A DNA stretch of 64,000 nt. Origin: JAGOEX01 sp964630905. GTDB taxonomy: Bacteria; UBP6; UBA1177. The DNA lies in contig CAZVWR010000002.1 in assembly GCA_964630905.1 (NCBI GenBank), forward strand, positions 1 through 64,000, given 5' to 3'. The notes under the pieces were generated by a model. The model ran no database searches. It had not been told where the DNA came from and saw only the letters and a list, made by a program, of their open reading frames with translations. Of this stretch, positions 34,281-42,976 are shown one piece after another. The first letter of the stretch is position 1. Every line of letters starts with the position of its first letter. The position numbers and the translations under genes are program-made.

Positions 34281-34826
34281 CTATTTTGAAGAAAGTTTAT
34301 TCACTATCGCAATTGCAAATTTTTCAGCGGCGGCAGGCCCGTTGCCTGTTATTATGTTACCGTCCTCAACAACTTCTCCACCACTGAAAACCGCACCGTA
34401 TTTTTCCATCACGGCGCTTGTTTTCATTCCGTATTCAGCATCATCACCAAGCCATACTGTCGTCTTCTTTCCTTTGACAGCACCGGCTTTTGCAAGGATC
34501 GTGGGAGCCCAGCAGATCGCACCGAGAACTTCATGACCTGCACTGTTCTTAGCTATTTCAACTGCCCTCTTATCCGCCCTGACAGAAGGAACACCGGCTC
34601 CGCCGACAAAAACAACAGCGTCAAATTCAGATTCATTCACTTCATCAAGTGTCTTTTTTACATCGAATTTTGCACCGAACATGCCGGTCGCAACACCTTT
34701 TTTCAAGCTCGCAACAGTTACTGAAGCACCTTCATCAACAAATTTCTTGAAAGGAATTTCAAACTCTTCATCCCTGAACTTCTCCGGCGCAATGATCATA
34801 AGGATCTTTTTGCTTTTAATTTTCAT
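34281..34826 (-). CDS. DJ-1/PfpI family protein
   Basis: 181 residues, the family's usual length. It has a flavodoxin-like fold with VVFVGGAGVPSVRADKRA and the nucleophile elbow GAICWAPTILAKAG (Cys about 104). Members are deglycases, chaperones or thiol sensors. This one sits in an operon with an H-cluster sensor kinase, so a redox or stress role is likely. GGAGGAG precedes the ATG, which overlaps the end of the upstream 395-residue gene by 11 bp. Confidence 0.9.
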   Translation of the reverse strand: MKIKSKKILMIIAPEKFRDEEFEIPFKKFVDEGASVTVASLKKGVATGMFGAKFDVKKTLDEVNESEFDAVVFVGGAGVPSVRADKRAVEIAKNSAGHEVLGAICWAPTILAKAGAVKGKKTTVWLGDDAEYGMKTSAVMEKYGAVFSGGEVVEDGNIITGNGPAAAEKFAIAIVNKLSSK

Positions 34827-36003
34827 CTTCTCCTCCTTGATAATCGTTTTTCCAAAGATGCTGTCTTTGATATTTTATGACATTGTTAAGAACTCTCTTT
34901 CTTGCGGCACATATCTGATTTTTCTTGTATTCTTCATGACTTGCCCTTCCCTCTCTGCTTTCTTTGAAGCTTTCTTCATCAAGGATCTGTATCTCAAATG
35001 GAAAAAAGAAACGGTAAACAATTTCAGGTTTGAAAAAATCCTTGATAGTTATAAGCTGTCTTCCTGTCAACTGGAGAGATGAATAAAGAGTCGAAGAATA
35101 TAAATTGTTCTCTTTGATTATCCTGTCTGTTTCCAGCTCCTTCTCTTCGGGCGGAAGCTGAAGGTGCCTTTCAAGAAACTCCGCCACATCATCATCTTTC
35201 CAGCTTGAAAGATCGTGTGAGTTAAGTTCTTCTATTCCCTGCAGAAATCTTTCAACATTTATCAGATTGTTCCTTGTTCTGCTCGGCTTGATATTTGCAA
35301 AAGAGACCACATGATTAACAGAAAAGTATTTCAGAACAAGAATGACATCAAGCTTGTTATATGTGACGATCCTCACACCAATCCTGTCAAAGACATCCGC
35401 TGTTACATTCTCTTTTTTATGAAGAAGTTTCAGCAACAGGCTCTCTCTGCTTTTTTCGTTCTTCATCTCAAACATTTTGAGCTGTATCTTCTGATCACCT
35501 TCACCCAGATAATATTCCCCTGTTCTGCTGAGCTTCAGATGATCCATAAACCTTGAAAATATCTGCTTTTTTATCCCAGGCATAAAACTTTTTGCAAGAT
35601 CGTTCTCGATATGGGTTATCGTATGGGCAACCCTGAGAACAGAACACGCCCATGCCTGAAGCAGAGTTTTTTCCTTTTCTGAAGCCATAATTAGCATATC
35701 GAGAATATTGTCATTGAAAAGAACTTCAGGGGGCATTAAAAGTGCAGGGTCGCCCCCTTCAGGATCTTCAAGCAGATAGTTCTGAATGAAGTTTTTGGAT
35801 TCCTGAAGAATAAGGCCTACTTTCTGTTTCATCAGAGGATCAGTTGTGTCGTAACCGTAATTTCTCATATAACTCAAAGCGGTCGCTTCATCATGGACAT
35901 TGAGCCGGTTTATATCAATGAAGCTTTTCCTTGAAAAAACTACATTGAACAACTCATAAGGGAATTTAAGAAAGTTTTTTTCAATTCTGTTTTTTGGTTC
36001 CAT
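34816..36003 (-). CDS. Unknown 395-residue protein, weak RelA/SpoT-like motif
   Basis: I do not recognise the family with certainty. Residues about 205-225 (VFDRIGVRIVTYNKLDVILV) recall the D-x-x-G-x-R-I core of RelA/SpoT-type nucleotidyltransferases. The preceding part includes MKNEKSRESLLLKLLHKK and the following part KPSRTRNNLINVERF. There is no HD or TGS domain and no membrane segment. The N-terminal 190 residues are helical (YELFNVVF, LLQAWACSVLRVAHTITHIE). It is 73 bp downstream of the receiver gene and overlaps the DJ-1 gene, so it probably acts in the same signalling route. Confidence 0.6.
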   Translation of the reverse strand: MEPKNRIEKNFLKFPYELFNVVFSRKSFIDINRLNVHDEATALSYMRNYGYDTTDPLMKQKVGLILQESKNFIQNYLLEDPEGGDPALLMPPEVLFNDNILDMLIMASEKEKTLLQAWACSVLRVAHTITHIENDLAKSFMPGIKKQIFSRFMDHLKLSRTGEYYLGEGDQKIQLKMFEMKNEKSRESLLLKLLHKKENVTADVFDRIGVRIVTYNKLDVILVLKYFSVNHVVSFANIKPSRTRNNLINVERFLQGIEELNSHDLSSWKDDDVAEFLERHLQLPPEEKELETDRIIKENNLYSSTLYSSLQLTGRQLITIKDFFKPEIVYRFFFPFEIQILDEESFKESREGRASHEEYKKNQICAARKRVLNNVIKYQRQHLWKNDYQGGEDEN

Positions 36004-36076
36004 ATCCGTTTCCTGAAAAGATCAAAGCCCTATTCTACAGAAAATAAGGATTCCGACAAATTTTTGTTTTCAGTAT

Positions 36077-36487
36077 TCATTCATTGATCTTTAAAACGGC
36101 AGATCTCGTAACTTCCTTAAGTTCATCAGGTCTGAAAGGTTTTCCAAGAAATCCGAACGCTCCGTTTCTCATTGCCGCATCAGCAGTTTCAACCGAAGGA
36201 AATGCGGTGATCATTATAGTAAGCGGTTTGTTTACACATTCTTTTGAAATCATTTCGAGCACTTCGGTTCCGGACATACCGGGAAGCTTGTTGTCAAGGA
36301 AACAGATGTCAAACCTTTCTTCAATAATAGCGGAAACACCCTCTTCACCAGTTTCAAAAATAGCGATTTCAAACTTAAAACTCTCTTCAGTCCCGGGTAT
36401 TGTCATGTTTGCTGCCGAAAGAACTCTTCTTATCCCTTCACGGATACCGAACTCATCATCGATAACAATAACTTTGACAGTTTTCAT
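36077..36487 (-). CDS. Single-domain response regulator (receiver)
   Basis: 136 residues: VIDDE, phospho-acceptor in FLDNKLPGMSG (about Asp61), Thr in MITAFPS and Lys in LGKPFRPDE. There is no output domain. It lies 9 bp after the H-cluster sensor kinase, its likely phospho-donor. Its sequence is closer to the receiver of the 25676 protein (both have a TIPGTEESFKF/PWLEDEYRFQI-type insertion after the first helix) than to the three receivers of the hydrogenase operon. Confidence 0.9.
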   Translation of the reverse strand: MKTVKVIVIDDEFGIREGIRRVLSAANMTIPGTEESFKFEIAIFETGEEGVSAIIEERFDICFLDNKLPGMSGTEVLEMISKECVNKPLTIMITAFPSVETADAAMRNGAFGFLGKPFRPDELKEVTRSAVLKINE

Positions 36488-36496
36488 ATCCGGCTC

Positions 36497-38497
36497 CTAA
36501 TATTCAGGTTTTTTTCTTGGCAGGGTAATGGTGAAAGTGGTTCCTGTCGGACCTTTGACACTGCTTGAATTTGAAACGACATTTATCTGCCCTTTATGCA
36601 TTTTTATTATCCCGTAACTTACCGGTAGTCCTAGACCGGTTCCCTTTCCTGCAGGCTTGGTAGTAAAGAAAGGAACAAAAAGCTTATCCATATTCTCAGC
36701 TGGAATGCCCAGACCGTTGTCAGATATCTTTATAACAAGGTCTTTTTCGCTGCCGCCTATTGTTATTTTAACTTCTCCGCCCTTTTCCTCCACAGCTTCG
36801 ACACTGTTCTTCACAAGATTTGTCAGAACCTGTTTTATCTGCTCCCTGTCAATATCGGCATTGTCTGAACTACCTTCATTGATGATCTCAAAAATGACAT
36901 TGTCAGGCTTTATTATCCCTCTGAGAACTGATTCAATCAGCTCAGGAATATCGGTTTTTTCATAGTTCACATCGTTCTTTCTTGCAAAGTTCAAAAGCCC
37001 GCCGACAATGTTCTTACACCTTTCAGCCTGTTCGGATATCAGTTTTATGTCATGATAAAGCTGAGAATCTTTCTCAATTTCATCAATGAGAAGATTCGAA
37101 TAGAGCAGCACCACTCCCAGAGGATTGTTCACTTCATGAGCAATTCCTGCCGCAAGCTGACCCATACTGGCAAGTTTTTCATTGTGTTTCAGAGCACTTC
37201 TTGCAGATTCAAGTTCTGTGATCGATCTGTGAAGCTGTTCTATCGTGTTTGGAAGACACATTTCCGATTCTGCAAGACCGTTAATTATTGCAACAGCATG
37301 TTCAACACAGGTCTCATATCCGCAGGCTCCGCAGTTCAGCATATCTTCGTCATGGATCTTACCCATCTTTTTAAGAGTTTCGGTTATATTGATGCCGTTA
37401 GGCGGTTCGATCCTCTGATCAAGATCAACATACTCCCTTGAAAGATCAAGCTCTCTGTATTTTTCCATATACTTAAGCCAGAGTTCATTGTCCATTGTCG
37501 AAAGTTTCTGCTTTACATAATTTGCAACATTTGACCTTCTTACAAACCTTTTCCCTTCTTCACTCATTCCAGGACCCATTATGCAGCCCTGACAGCACAG
37601 AAGTTCCAGATGATGGTTATGAAGAACACCGGAATCAAATTCCTTAAGAGATTCAATGAGTTCGTGCCTTCCTTCAGCGACAATAATATTAGTGGTTGAT
37701 ATGTCGACATTCATTTTTATCGTCTGGAGCATCCCTCTTGTCACAGGAAATATCGCCCCTCTTCCCCCGACCGGAGGATCAAATTCGGTCGGATTAACCA
37801 TTTCAGGAGTTATGCTGTGATTTTTGAAAGCATCTCTGAGCTCAGTAAATGTAAGGGCGTTATCAATTATTCCTGAAACCATCGGGTCATCAGCTTCGTT
37901 TTTCTTTGCTATGCAGGGACCGATGAAAACGATCTTAACATCTTCACCATATTCAGCTTTCACAACTTTTCCCATCGCTATCATCGGACTTACAACTTTT
38001 CCGATGTTCTTGACCAGTGAAGGGTGATAATGCTGAATAAAGTTCACAGCCGCAGGACAGTTGCCGACTATTGTAAATATTTCAGGTGATATATCTTCAA
38101 GCACTTCCTTATATTTTTCCGCAACGAGGTCTGCACCGAAAGCCACTTCGGTAACATAGGTGAACCCGAGCTTCCTTATCATTGAAACAAGCAGTCTGTA
38201 ATCGCTTATCTCATTGAATTCAGCCGGAAAACTCGGTGCAACTATTGCGACAACCTTTTTTCCTGATGCCAGAATATGTTCAACTTCCTCCAGAGAACCT
38301 CTGAATTTCTTTGCACCCTGAGAACAGACCTTCACGCAGTTTCCACAGCAGATGCATCTTTCGGATATGATCTCAGCCTGTCCTGATGTGACTCTTATCG
38401 CTTTTGCCGGGCATTCTCTGACACAGGTATAACAGAGTTTACACCGTTCCTTAATCGTATAAAGCAGTGGTCTTGCGTCGACAGTTGCATTCATCAT
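36497..38497 (-). CDS. H-cluster-domain sensor histidine kinase (sensory [FeFe]-hydrogenase-like)
   Basis: 666 residues. Order: two [4Fe-4S] ferredoxin motifs (CKLCYTCVRECP; CICCGNCVKVCS), an iron-hydrogenase large-subunit domain (about 75-340), a further Fe-S motif CGACGYETC (about 391), a short coiled coil, HisKA (IAHEVNNPLGVVL, His about 458) and HATPase_c (NLVKNSVEAVEEKGG; GKGTGLGLPVSYGI). The cluster-ligand cysteines are kept as GNCPAA (L1), GPCIAKKNE (L2) and CCQGC (L3). The L1 Cys that serves proton transfer in catalytic enzymes is Asn here. This fits a sensor that binds H2 or reports redox state without turnover. It is soluble. It lies 1 bp after the stand-alone HisKA gene. Confidence 0.9.
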   Translation of the reverse strand: MMNATVDARPLLYTIKERCKLCYTCVRECPAKAIRVTSGQAEIISERCICCGNCVKVCSQGAKKFRGSLEEVEHILASGKKVVAIVAPSFPAEFNEISDYRLLVSMIRKLGFTYVTEVAFGADLVAEKYKEVLEDISPEIFTIVGNCPAAVNFIQHYHPSLVKNIGKVVSPMIAMGKVVKAEYGEDVKIVFIGPCIAKKNEADDPMVSGIIDNALTFTELRDAFKNHSITPEMVNPTEFDPPVGGRGAIFPVTRGMLQTIKMNVDISTTNIIVAEGRHELIESLKEFDSGVLHNHHLELLCCQGCIMGPGMSEEGKRFVRRSNVANYVKQKLSTMDNELWLKYMEKYRELDLSREYVDLDQRIEPPNGINITETLKKMGKIHDEDMLNCGACGYETCVEHAVAIINGLAESEMCLPNTIEQLHRSITELESARSALKHNEKLASMGQLAAGIAHEVNNPLGVVLLYSNLLIDEIEKDSQLYHDIKLISEQAERCKNIVGGLLNFARKNDVNYEKTDIPELIESVLRGIIKPDNVIFEIINEGSSDNADIDREQIKQVLTNLVKNSVEAVEEKGGEVKITIGGSEKDLVIKISDNGLGIPAENMDKLFVPFFTTKPAGKGTGLGLPVSYGIIKMHKGQINVVSNSSSVKGPTGTTFTITLPRKKPEY

Positions 38498-38498
38498 T

Positions 38499-38765
38499 TC
38501 ACAGTTTCCCTCTCGGTTTATCCAGAAGCTCTTTTACAGTTTCAGTCATTCTTTCAAGATCGGCGACAACACTTGTGATTATTTTCTGCTGGTTGGGGGT
38601 GAGTTCACCGGCATATCCGTCTTTAAGGGTGTATGCGCTTAAAACTGCACTCGAAAGTGCTCCTTTCAGTTCATGCGAAAGAAGCGAGATCATTTTTTTA
38701 AGCTCCTCAAATGTTTCATTATCAACTTTTTCTTTTACCAGAGATAAAATATCGACTTTCGACAT
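38499..38765 (-). CDS. Stand-alone histidine-kinase dimerisation (HisKA) domain
   Basis: 88 residues from the ATG at 38765 (a TTG lies 6 nt earlier). The whole protein is a HisKA four-helix-bundle hairpin with H-box LLSHELKGALSSAVLSAYTL (His about 31). It ends before any ATP-binding domain. It closely resembles the HisKA part of the kinase at 18768 (both continue LKDGYAGEL or VKDGYLGEL). The intact H-box suggests a phosphotransfer protein or a dimerisation partner that modulates a kinase. It is the first gene of the operon with the H-cluster sensor kinase. Confidence 0.8.
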   Translation of the reverse strand: MSKVDILSLVKEKVDNETFEELKKMISLLSHELKGALSSAVLSAYTLKDGYAGELTPNQQKIITSVVADLERMTETVKELLDKPRGKL

Positions 38766-38799
38766 ATCCAAAATGAACCCCCCTGAAAACGACCGCCTG

Positions 38800-38829
38800 A
38801 TTATATAACCATTTTTACTGCCAATTCAA
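38800..38829 (-). promoter_or_regulatory. Sigma-70 type promoter of the sensor operon
   Basis: Minus strand TTGAAT (38829-38824), an 18-bp spacer and TATAAT (38805-38800); TATATA with a 16-bp spacer is an alternative. The leader to the ATG at 38765 is about 28 nt. Confidence 0.5.
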
Positions 38830-38837
38830 CTACAATT

Positions 38838-38865
38838 TTGATTTCCTTTAACAAAAATATATTAT
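38838..38865 (+). promoter_or_regulatory. Sigma-70 type promoter of the metallo-hydrolase gene
   Basis: TTGATT (38838-38843), a 16-bp spacer and TATTAT (38860-38865), 27 bp before the ATG at 38892. It is divergent from the sensor operon promoter, so both may share one control region. Confidence 0.55.
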
Positions 38866-38891
38866 ATCTGCGTGTTTTTTGAGAGGGGGTT

Positions 38892-39638
38892 ATGGAAAAG
38901 ATCATTAAATGCTGCGGCGGCAGAGCTGAAATTCATCAGTACAAAGGGACAAACAGCAACATCTATCTTGTCAGCTATCAGGAAGAAGGAAGAACTGTCG
39001 TGGTTGACTGCGGACTTCCGTGGGACATTCCGGGACTTATTGAATATATTGACAAAAACAATCTGCCGCCTGTTGAAAAAGTTATCTGCACCCATTTTCA
39101 TGTCGATCACTGTTCGGGCTGGGTCGAACTTAAAAAGGTTCTTAAATCCGCTCCCATACATTTTCACATTGATGCAGCCCCTTTTGTAGACGGAACAAAA
39201 ACGATGGAGATGCCTGCATTTTCCGATTTCAAAGAGATAATGATCCCTGTAATGAAAGAGAATCAGTACATGCCTGAGCTTAAAGAGGCAATAAAAACGC
39301 TATATTACGGGACATCGTTTAAAAGCAGGTTCCCGATGGACAGAGTTGTTTTTTTCGACGGCAAAGACAACCTCATTCCCGGATTTCTGACGATTCACAC
39401 TCCGGGACACAGACCGGAATCGGTCAGCTTTTTCGATCCATCATCGGGAGTATTCATTTCAGGAGATTTCATAATTGTAATGAATGGAAAGATCGTTGTG
39501 AACACCTTTGTATATGACAGTCATAAACAGATGGAAAGCTTTGAAAAAGTTAAAAAACTTGAAGACTTAATGTATCTTCTGCCCGGTCATGGCGAAATAA
39601 AACATTTCAACGAAAAACTTCTGAAATATAAGATCTGA
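38892..39638 (+). CDS. Metallo-beta-lactamase-fold hydrolase
   Basis: 248 residues. Zinc-binding motif THFHVDHCSG (about 65-74), later ligands in HTPGHRPESVSFFD and SGDFII, and a terminal LPGHGEIKHF. There is no signal peptide, so it is cytoplasmic. The layout is that of the glyoxalase-II/lactonase-like group; the substrate cannot be told. GAGAGGGGG precedes the ATG. The gene converges on the 39653 lipoprotein gene with 14 bp between stops. Confidence 0.88.
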   Translation: MEKIIKCCGGRAEIHQYKGTNSNIYLVSYQEEGRTVVVDCGLPWDIPGLIEYIDKNNLPPVEKVICTHFHVDHCSGWVELKKVLKSAPIHFHIDAAPFVDGTKTMEMPAFSDFKEIMIPVMKENQYMPELKEAIKTLYYGTSFKSRFPMDRVVFFDGKDNLIPGFLTIHTPGHRPESVSFFDPSSGVFISGDFIIVMNGKIVVNTFVYDSHKQMESFEKVKKLEDLMYLLPGHGEIKHFNEKLLKYKI

Positions 39639-39652
39639 AGAAACCGTAAGAC

Positions 39653-40465
39653 CTATTCCCCGCCTGTGTCAACAGTGAAAGAGAAGAAATCGCTTCCGTA
39701 ACGGGCGGCATCTGTTCCTGTAAGACTTTTAACAGGTTTGAGAACGGCAAAAAACTTGTATGTTCCAATTAACGGAGCATCAGATAAATCTCTGAAATTA
39801 ACAATTATCTTTCCTGAATCCTTATCAAATTCAACTACTTCCGGAAGTTCAGCCGAAACTCCTGAAACAAACCATGAAAAAACATAATCATCTTTTACGA
39901 CATCATCAACCACTGTTTTTTCTGGGATAAAACTCACTTCTTTCGGAACACTCGACGGACTGAACACAACTGACGAACCTTTTTCAATACTTATCTTCTG
40001 AGCACTTCCCGTCACATCGTATTCCATCTGCGAAATTTCAGGATTTACTCCGAAACTGTCAGGTTTATATCCCGATCCCGCAATTCTGAACATTTTGACT
40101 GCATTGTTTCCACTGTTCCTGATACCTACCTCGATGCTTACATCGGCATAACCGTTTCTTCTAATTTCAGCAGCAGTATCATCACCGAAAAGAGTTGACA
40201 CATCATCCGGTATTGTGAACTCTGCGGTGGTCTTTCCTGCAAAGACCATGTTGCCTACACTTATATCCACCAACGGTTCTTCACCTCTGCCGTCATCAAC
40301 TGCAACTGAAACAGCGATCTTTGTCCCGGGCGTTGCAACGGGCGGATCGACCTTCACCGATACCACAGAATTTTCGAGAATAACATCATCCCTTGAAAAT
40401 TCCACCTCGTTGCAGGAAACAGAAATGAAAACTAAAAACGCTATTAACACACTGAATTTTTTCAT
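39653..40465 (-). CDS. Lipoprotein with beta-sandwich repeats, partner of the outer-membrane receptor
   Basis: 270 residues from the ATG at 40465 (GGAGG upstream). Lipobox FISVSC. The mature part looks like two Ig-like or cadherin-like beta-sandwiches (VVSVKVDPPVATPGTKIAVS, then VAVDDGRG; DYVFSWFVSGVSAELPEVVE). It starts 14 bp after the receptor gene and is the last gene of the yqeY-GH13-receptor unit. A receptor-lipoprotein pair recalls SusCD-like uptake, but it is not a SusD homologue by sequence. Confidence 0.75.
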   Translation of the reverse strand: MKKFSVLIAFLVFISVSCNEVEFSRDDVILENSVVSVKVDPPVATPGTKIAVSVAVDDGRGEEPLVDISVGNMVFAGKTTAEFTIPDDVSTLFGDDTAAEIRRNGYADVSIEVGIRNSGNNAVKMFRIAGSGYKPDSFGVNPEISQMEYDVTGSAQKISIEKGSSVVFSPSSVPKEVSFIPEKTVVDDVVKDDYVFSWFVSGVSAELPEVVEFDKDSGKIIVNFRDLSDAPLIGTYKFFAVLKPVKSLTGTDAARYGSDFFSFTVDTGGE

Positions 40466-40479
40466 GATATTCCTCCTCA

Positions 40480-42966
40480 TCAGAAATCTCCTCTAACGCC
40501 GACAGTTCCCAATACCGGATAGAGATAAAGTCCGCCACTTTCCGAGTAGTCACTGTTATAGATCACATCCATTTTTGCATTGGAACCCTTTATGTCACCA
40601 TAGATCCCGAGAATGAAATCCTTAAAGAACAGTGCATATTCAATTCTGAAACCGTATCCGACTGAATTGGAAAGTCTTATTCCGTTTATGTCATCCTCTT
40701 CAAATACCGGCACATAAATTCCGGCATCTGCCAGATATGTTGTTCCGGCAAGTCCGGTCATCAATGTTCCGGATGCTACTGAAATATCACCGGAAACAGT
40801 CCAGTTCTTGAGGAAATTATATGAAAGCGCCGCTTTTAAAATATGGGGAATATCGCCATCAGCCCTTCTTTCTTCCAATGATTCGCTGTCAGTTCTCAAA
40901 CTTTTAACAAACGAATAAGATACCCAGCCTGTCACTTCCTTGTTTGAATATCCTGCTTTTATCTCGGTTCCTGCCGCCCAACCCTTTCCTGTGTTTTCAT
41001 AATCGGTGATCTCTTCAGGATTTCTTCTTATAAGGTCATAAAAATACTTGTAAAATCCAGCGACATCGGCTGTAAAACCTTCATATTCAAACGCAAATCC
41101 GAGTTTTGCATGAACAGCCTTTTCATAGTTAAGAGCTTCGTTACCGAGCTTATGGAAAACAATATCATACTGCGGTCTTTTTGAATACATTCCGCCGTTT
41201 GCATAAACTTTCATCCATTTAGTGATATCATACGAAAGGTAAAGTCTCGGATCGATCGAACCTGACCACTCCTTTTTATTGTGAAAATCTCCCGAAACAT
41301 ATACTCCCGGAACAGCTTCAAACCCTTTGGCAAAGAAACGGTATTTCAAGTAAAGTGACGGGTGGATATATCCAATGTTATCAGCCTGAGAAAGCATCCC
41401 TGACGATCTTATCATACCCGGTTCGCCTTCAAGCGGAAGGAGAAGGAACGATGTATCTGTCGAAAATATTCCGGCGGCAAAAACAACCCCGAGGTCAAAT
41501 CTGTTGCCTTCATTTATCTTAAAACTAAGATGTTCTTCTATTGTTCCGCGATTGTCGATCGTCGTTAATTTTTCCCCTTTGAAAACATGATAATTAAAAT
41601 CTGAAAGGACAAAACTTCCTGTAAATCTTGAATTCATTGATGCTGTTTTATATATGTGATCACCTTTTGCAAGGATGAACATCATTTCAGGGGAAAGCGA
41701 TTCGCCAAGAACAGGAACATTTTTGTTTTTCAAAGTTGAAAGATGATAAAGGTTGTCCCTTGCTCCTGCAATTGTAAGAACTATTGAATTCTTACAGTCA
41801 ATTTCATACAGATATCTGATGTGTCCGCTGAGATTACCCTGTGAAACTATTGAATTTTCATCATCATATGCAACTCTTGTGAAAAGATCGTCAGCTCCGA
41901 AATCAAATGAGATGGAAAAATAATTGGATTTAGCAAGAGGACCTTCCGCCATCAGCGAAACTCCGAACATGCTCAGATCAAATGTCCCCCCTATGTTGTC
42001 GGTTCTAGGGTCCTTGAAGAACAGATTGGTCACTCCTCCGATGGAATCACCAAGCTCTGGACCGAAATTTCCTGAATAAATATAAGTGCTTTTAAGAACA
42101 TTCTGATCTATTACACTTTTTTCTGTCAGCATGTGATGAGAAAAGGGAACTTTCACTCCATCAATGTAATAACTGTTCTCATTTGAACTGCTGCCGCCCA
42201 TTATTAAGCCGGTTCCGTAAGCAGTTGAAGGAAGTCCGTTATAGACAAAGGGCATTTTAGATGTCGAGTTTTCGTTCTTATATCTGATGAGTTTTCTTTT
42301 TGCCGCTTCGATCGGTCCTGTTATGTCTGTCCCCGATTCTCTCTCTTCAAGCTGCTGCGGAGAATCAAAATAATACTGCTCAACTTTTTTCTTTTTTTCC
42401 TCAACCGGCTGTGTTTCAACAGGTTTTGCCGCCTCAACAGGCTTTGCCGCCTCAACAGGTTTTGCCGCCTCAACAGGCTTCTTAACCTCAACAGGCTTTG
42501 CCGCCTCAACAGGCTTCTTCACATCAACAGGCTTTGCCGCCTCAACAGGCTTCTTCACCTCAACAGGCTTTGCCGCCTCAACAGGCTTTGCCGCCTCAAC
42601 GGGCTTTGCCGCCTCAACGGGCTTTGCCGCCTCAACGGGCTTTGCCGCCTCAACAGGTTTTGCCGCCTCAACAGGCTTTGCCGCCTCAACGGGCTTTGCC
42701 GCCTCAACAGGTTTTGCCTTTTTCTCCTTTACCGGTTTCTTTTTGCCGGCAGTTATCGGAACAAGTTCAGGTGCTGCAACCACCGGTTCCTCTTTCTTTT
42801 CTTCTATTTTATCTTCTTTCTTCTCTTCTTTCTCTTCCTTCTTTTCCTCTTTTTCCACCTTTTCTTTGTCTTCAGTTTTTTCAGGTGCAAACTTCTTTTT
42901 CTGTGCACTCAGGAACAAAGGAAGACAAAAAATAAGAACCAGAAATAAAATAACGATCCTTTTCAT
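40480..42966 (-). CDS. TonB-dependent receptor-like outer-membrane protein with KPVEAA-repeat arm
   Basis: 828 residues from the ATG at 42966 (AGGAGG upstream). Signal peptide (MKRIVILFLVLIFCLPLFLS), then an acidic/basic Glu-Lys stretch and about 17 KPVE(A/V)(A/K) hexapeptides. A plug-like domain follows (IMGGSSSNENSYYIDGVKVP; GPELGDSIGGVTNLFF) and then a long beta-barrel ending in Phe (GTVGVRGDF). The repeat arm is like the Pro-Lys-Glu spacer of TonB itself and could span part of the periplasm. A TonB box is not evident. It lies 10 bp after the GH13 gene. Substrate unknown; a sugar is a guess from context. Confidence 0.8.
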   Translation of the reverse strand: MKRIVILFLVLIFCLPLFLSAQKKKFAPEKTEDKEKVEKEEKKEEKEEKKEDKIEEKKEEPVVAAPELVPITAGKKKPVKEKKAKPVEAAKPVEAAKPVEAAKPVEAAKPVEAAKPVEAAKPVEAAKPVEAAKPVEVKKPVEAAKPVDVKKPVEAAKPVEVKKPVEAAKPVEAAKPVEAAKPVETQPVEEKKKKVEQYYFDSPQQLEERESGTDITGPIEAAKRKLIRYKNENSTSKMPFVYNGLPSTAYGTGLIMGGSSSNENSYYIDGVKVPFSHHMLTEKSVIDQNVLKSTYIYSGNFGPELGDSIGGVTNLFFKDPRTDNIGGTFDLSMFGVSLMAEGPLAKSNYFSISFDFGADDLFTRVAYDDENSIVSQGNLSGHIRYLYEIDCKNSIVLTIAGARDNLYHLSTLKNKNVPVLGESLSPEMMFILAKGDHIYKTASMNSRFTGSFVLSDFNYHVFKGEKLTTIDNRGTIEEHLSFKINEGNRFDLGVVFAAGIFSTDTSFLLLPLEGEPGMIRSSGMLSQADNIGYIHPSLYLKYRFFAKGFEAVPGVYVSGDFHNKKEWSGSIDPRLYLSYDITKWMKVYANGGMYSKRPQYDIVFHKLGNEALNYEKAVHAKLGFAFEYEGFTADVAGFYKYFYDLIRRNPEEITDYENTGKGWAAGTEIKAGYSNKEVTGWVSYSFVKSLRTDSESLEERRADGDIPHILKAALSYNFLKNWTVSGDISVASGTLMTGLAGTTYLADAGIYVPVFEEDDINGIRLSNSVGYGFRIEYALFFKDFILGIYGDIKGSNAKMDVIYNSDYSESGGLYLYPVLGTVGVRGDF
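42417..42717. repeat. 18-bp tandem repeats encoding KPVEAA
   Basis: About 17 units of an 18-bp period, many identical (TTTTGCCGCCTCAACAGG and close variants). Such arrays gain and lose units by slippage, in frame. Long open frames on the plus strand here are by-products of the repeat. Confidence 0.95.
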
Positions 42967-42976
42967 CGGAAACCTC

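Noticed and set aside
37052..37441. Plus-strand open frame inside the H-cluster kinase gene
   Set aside because: No ribosome site, and its product has the composition of an antisense reading.
42300..42935. Plus-strand Pro/Gln/Ser-rich open frames
   Set aside because: They are the reverse reading of the KPVEAA repeat and Glu-Lys stretch of the receptor gene.
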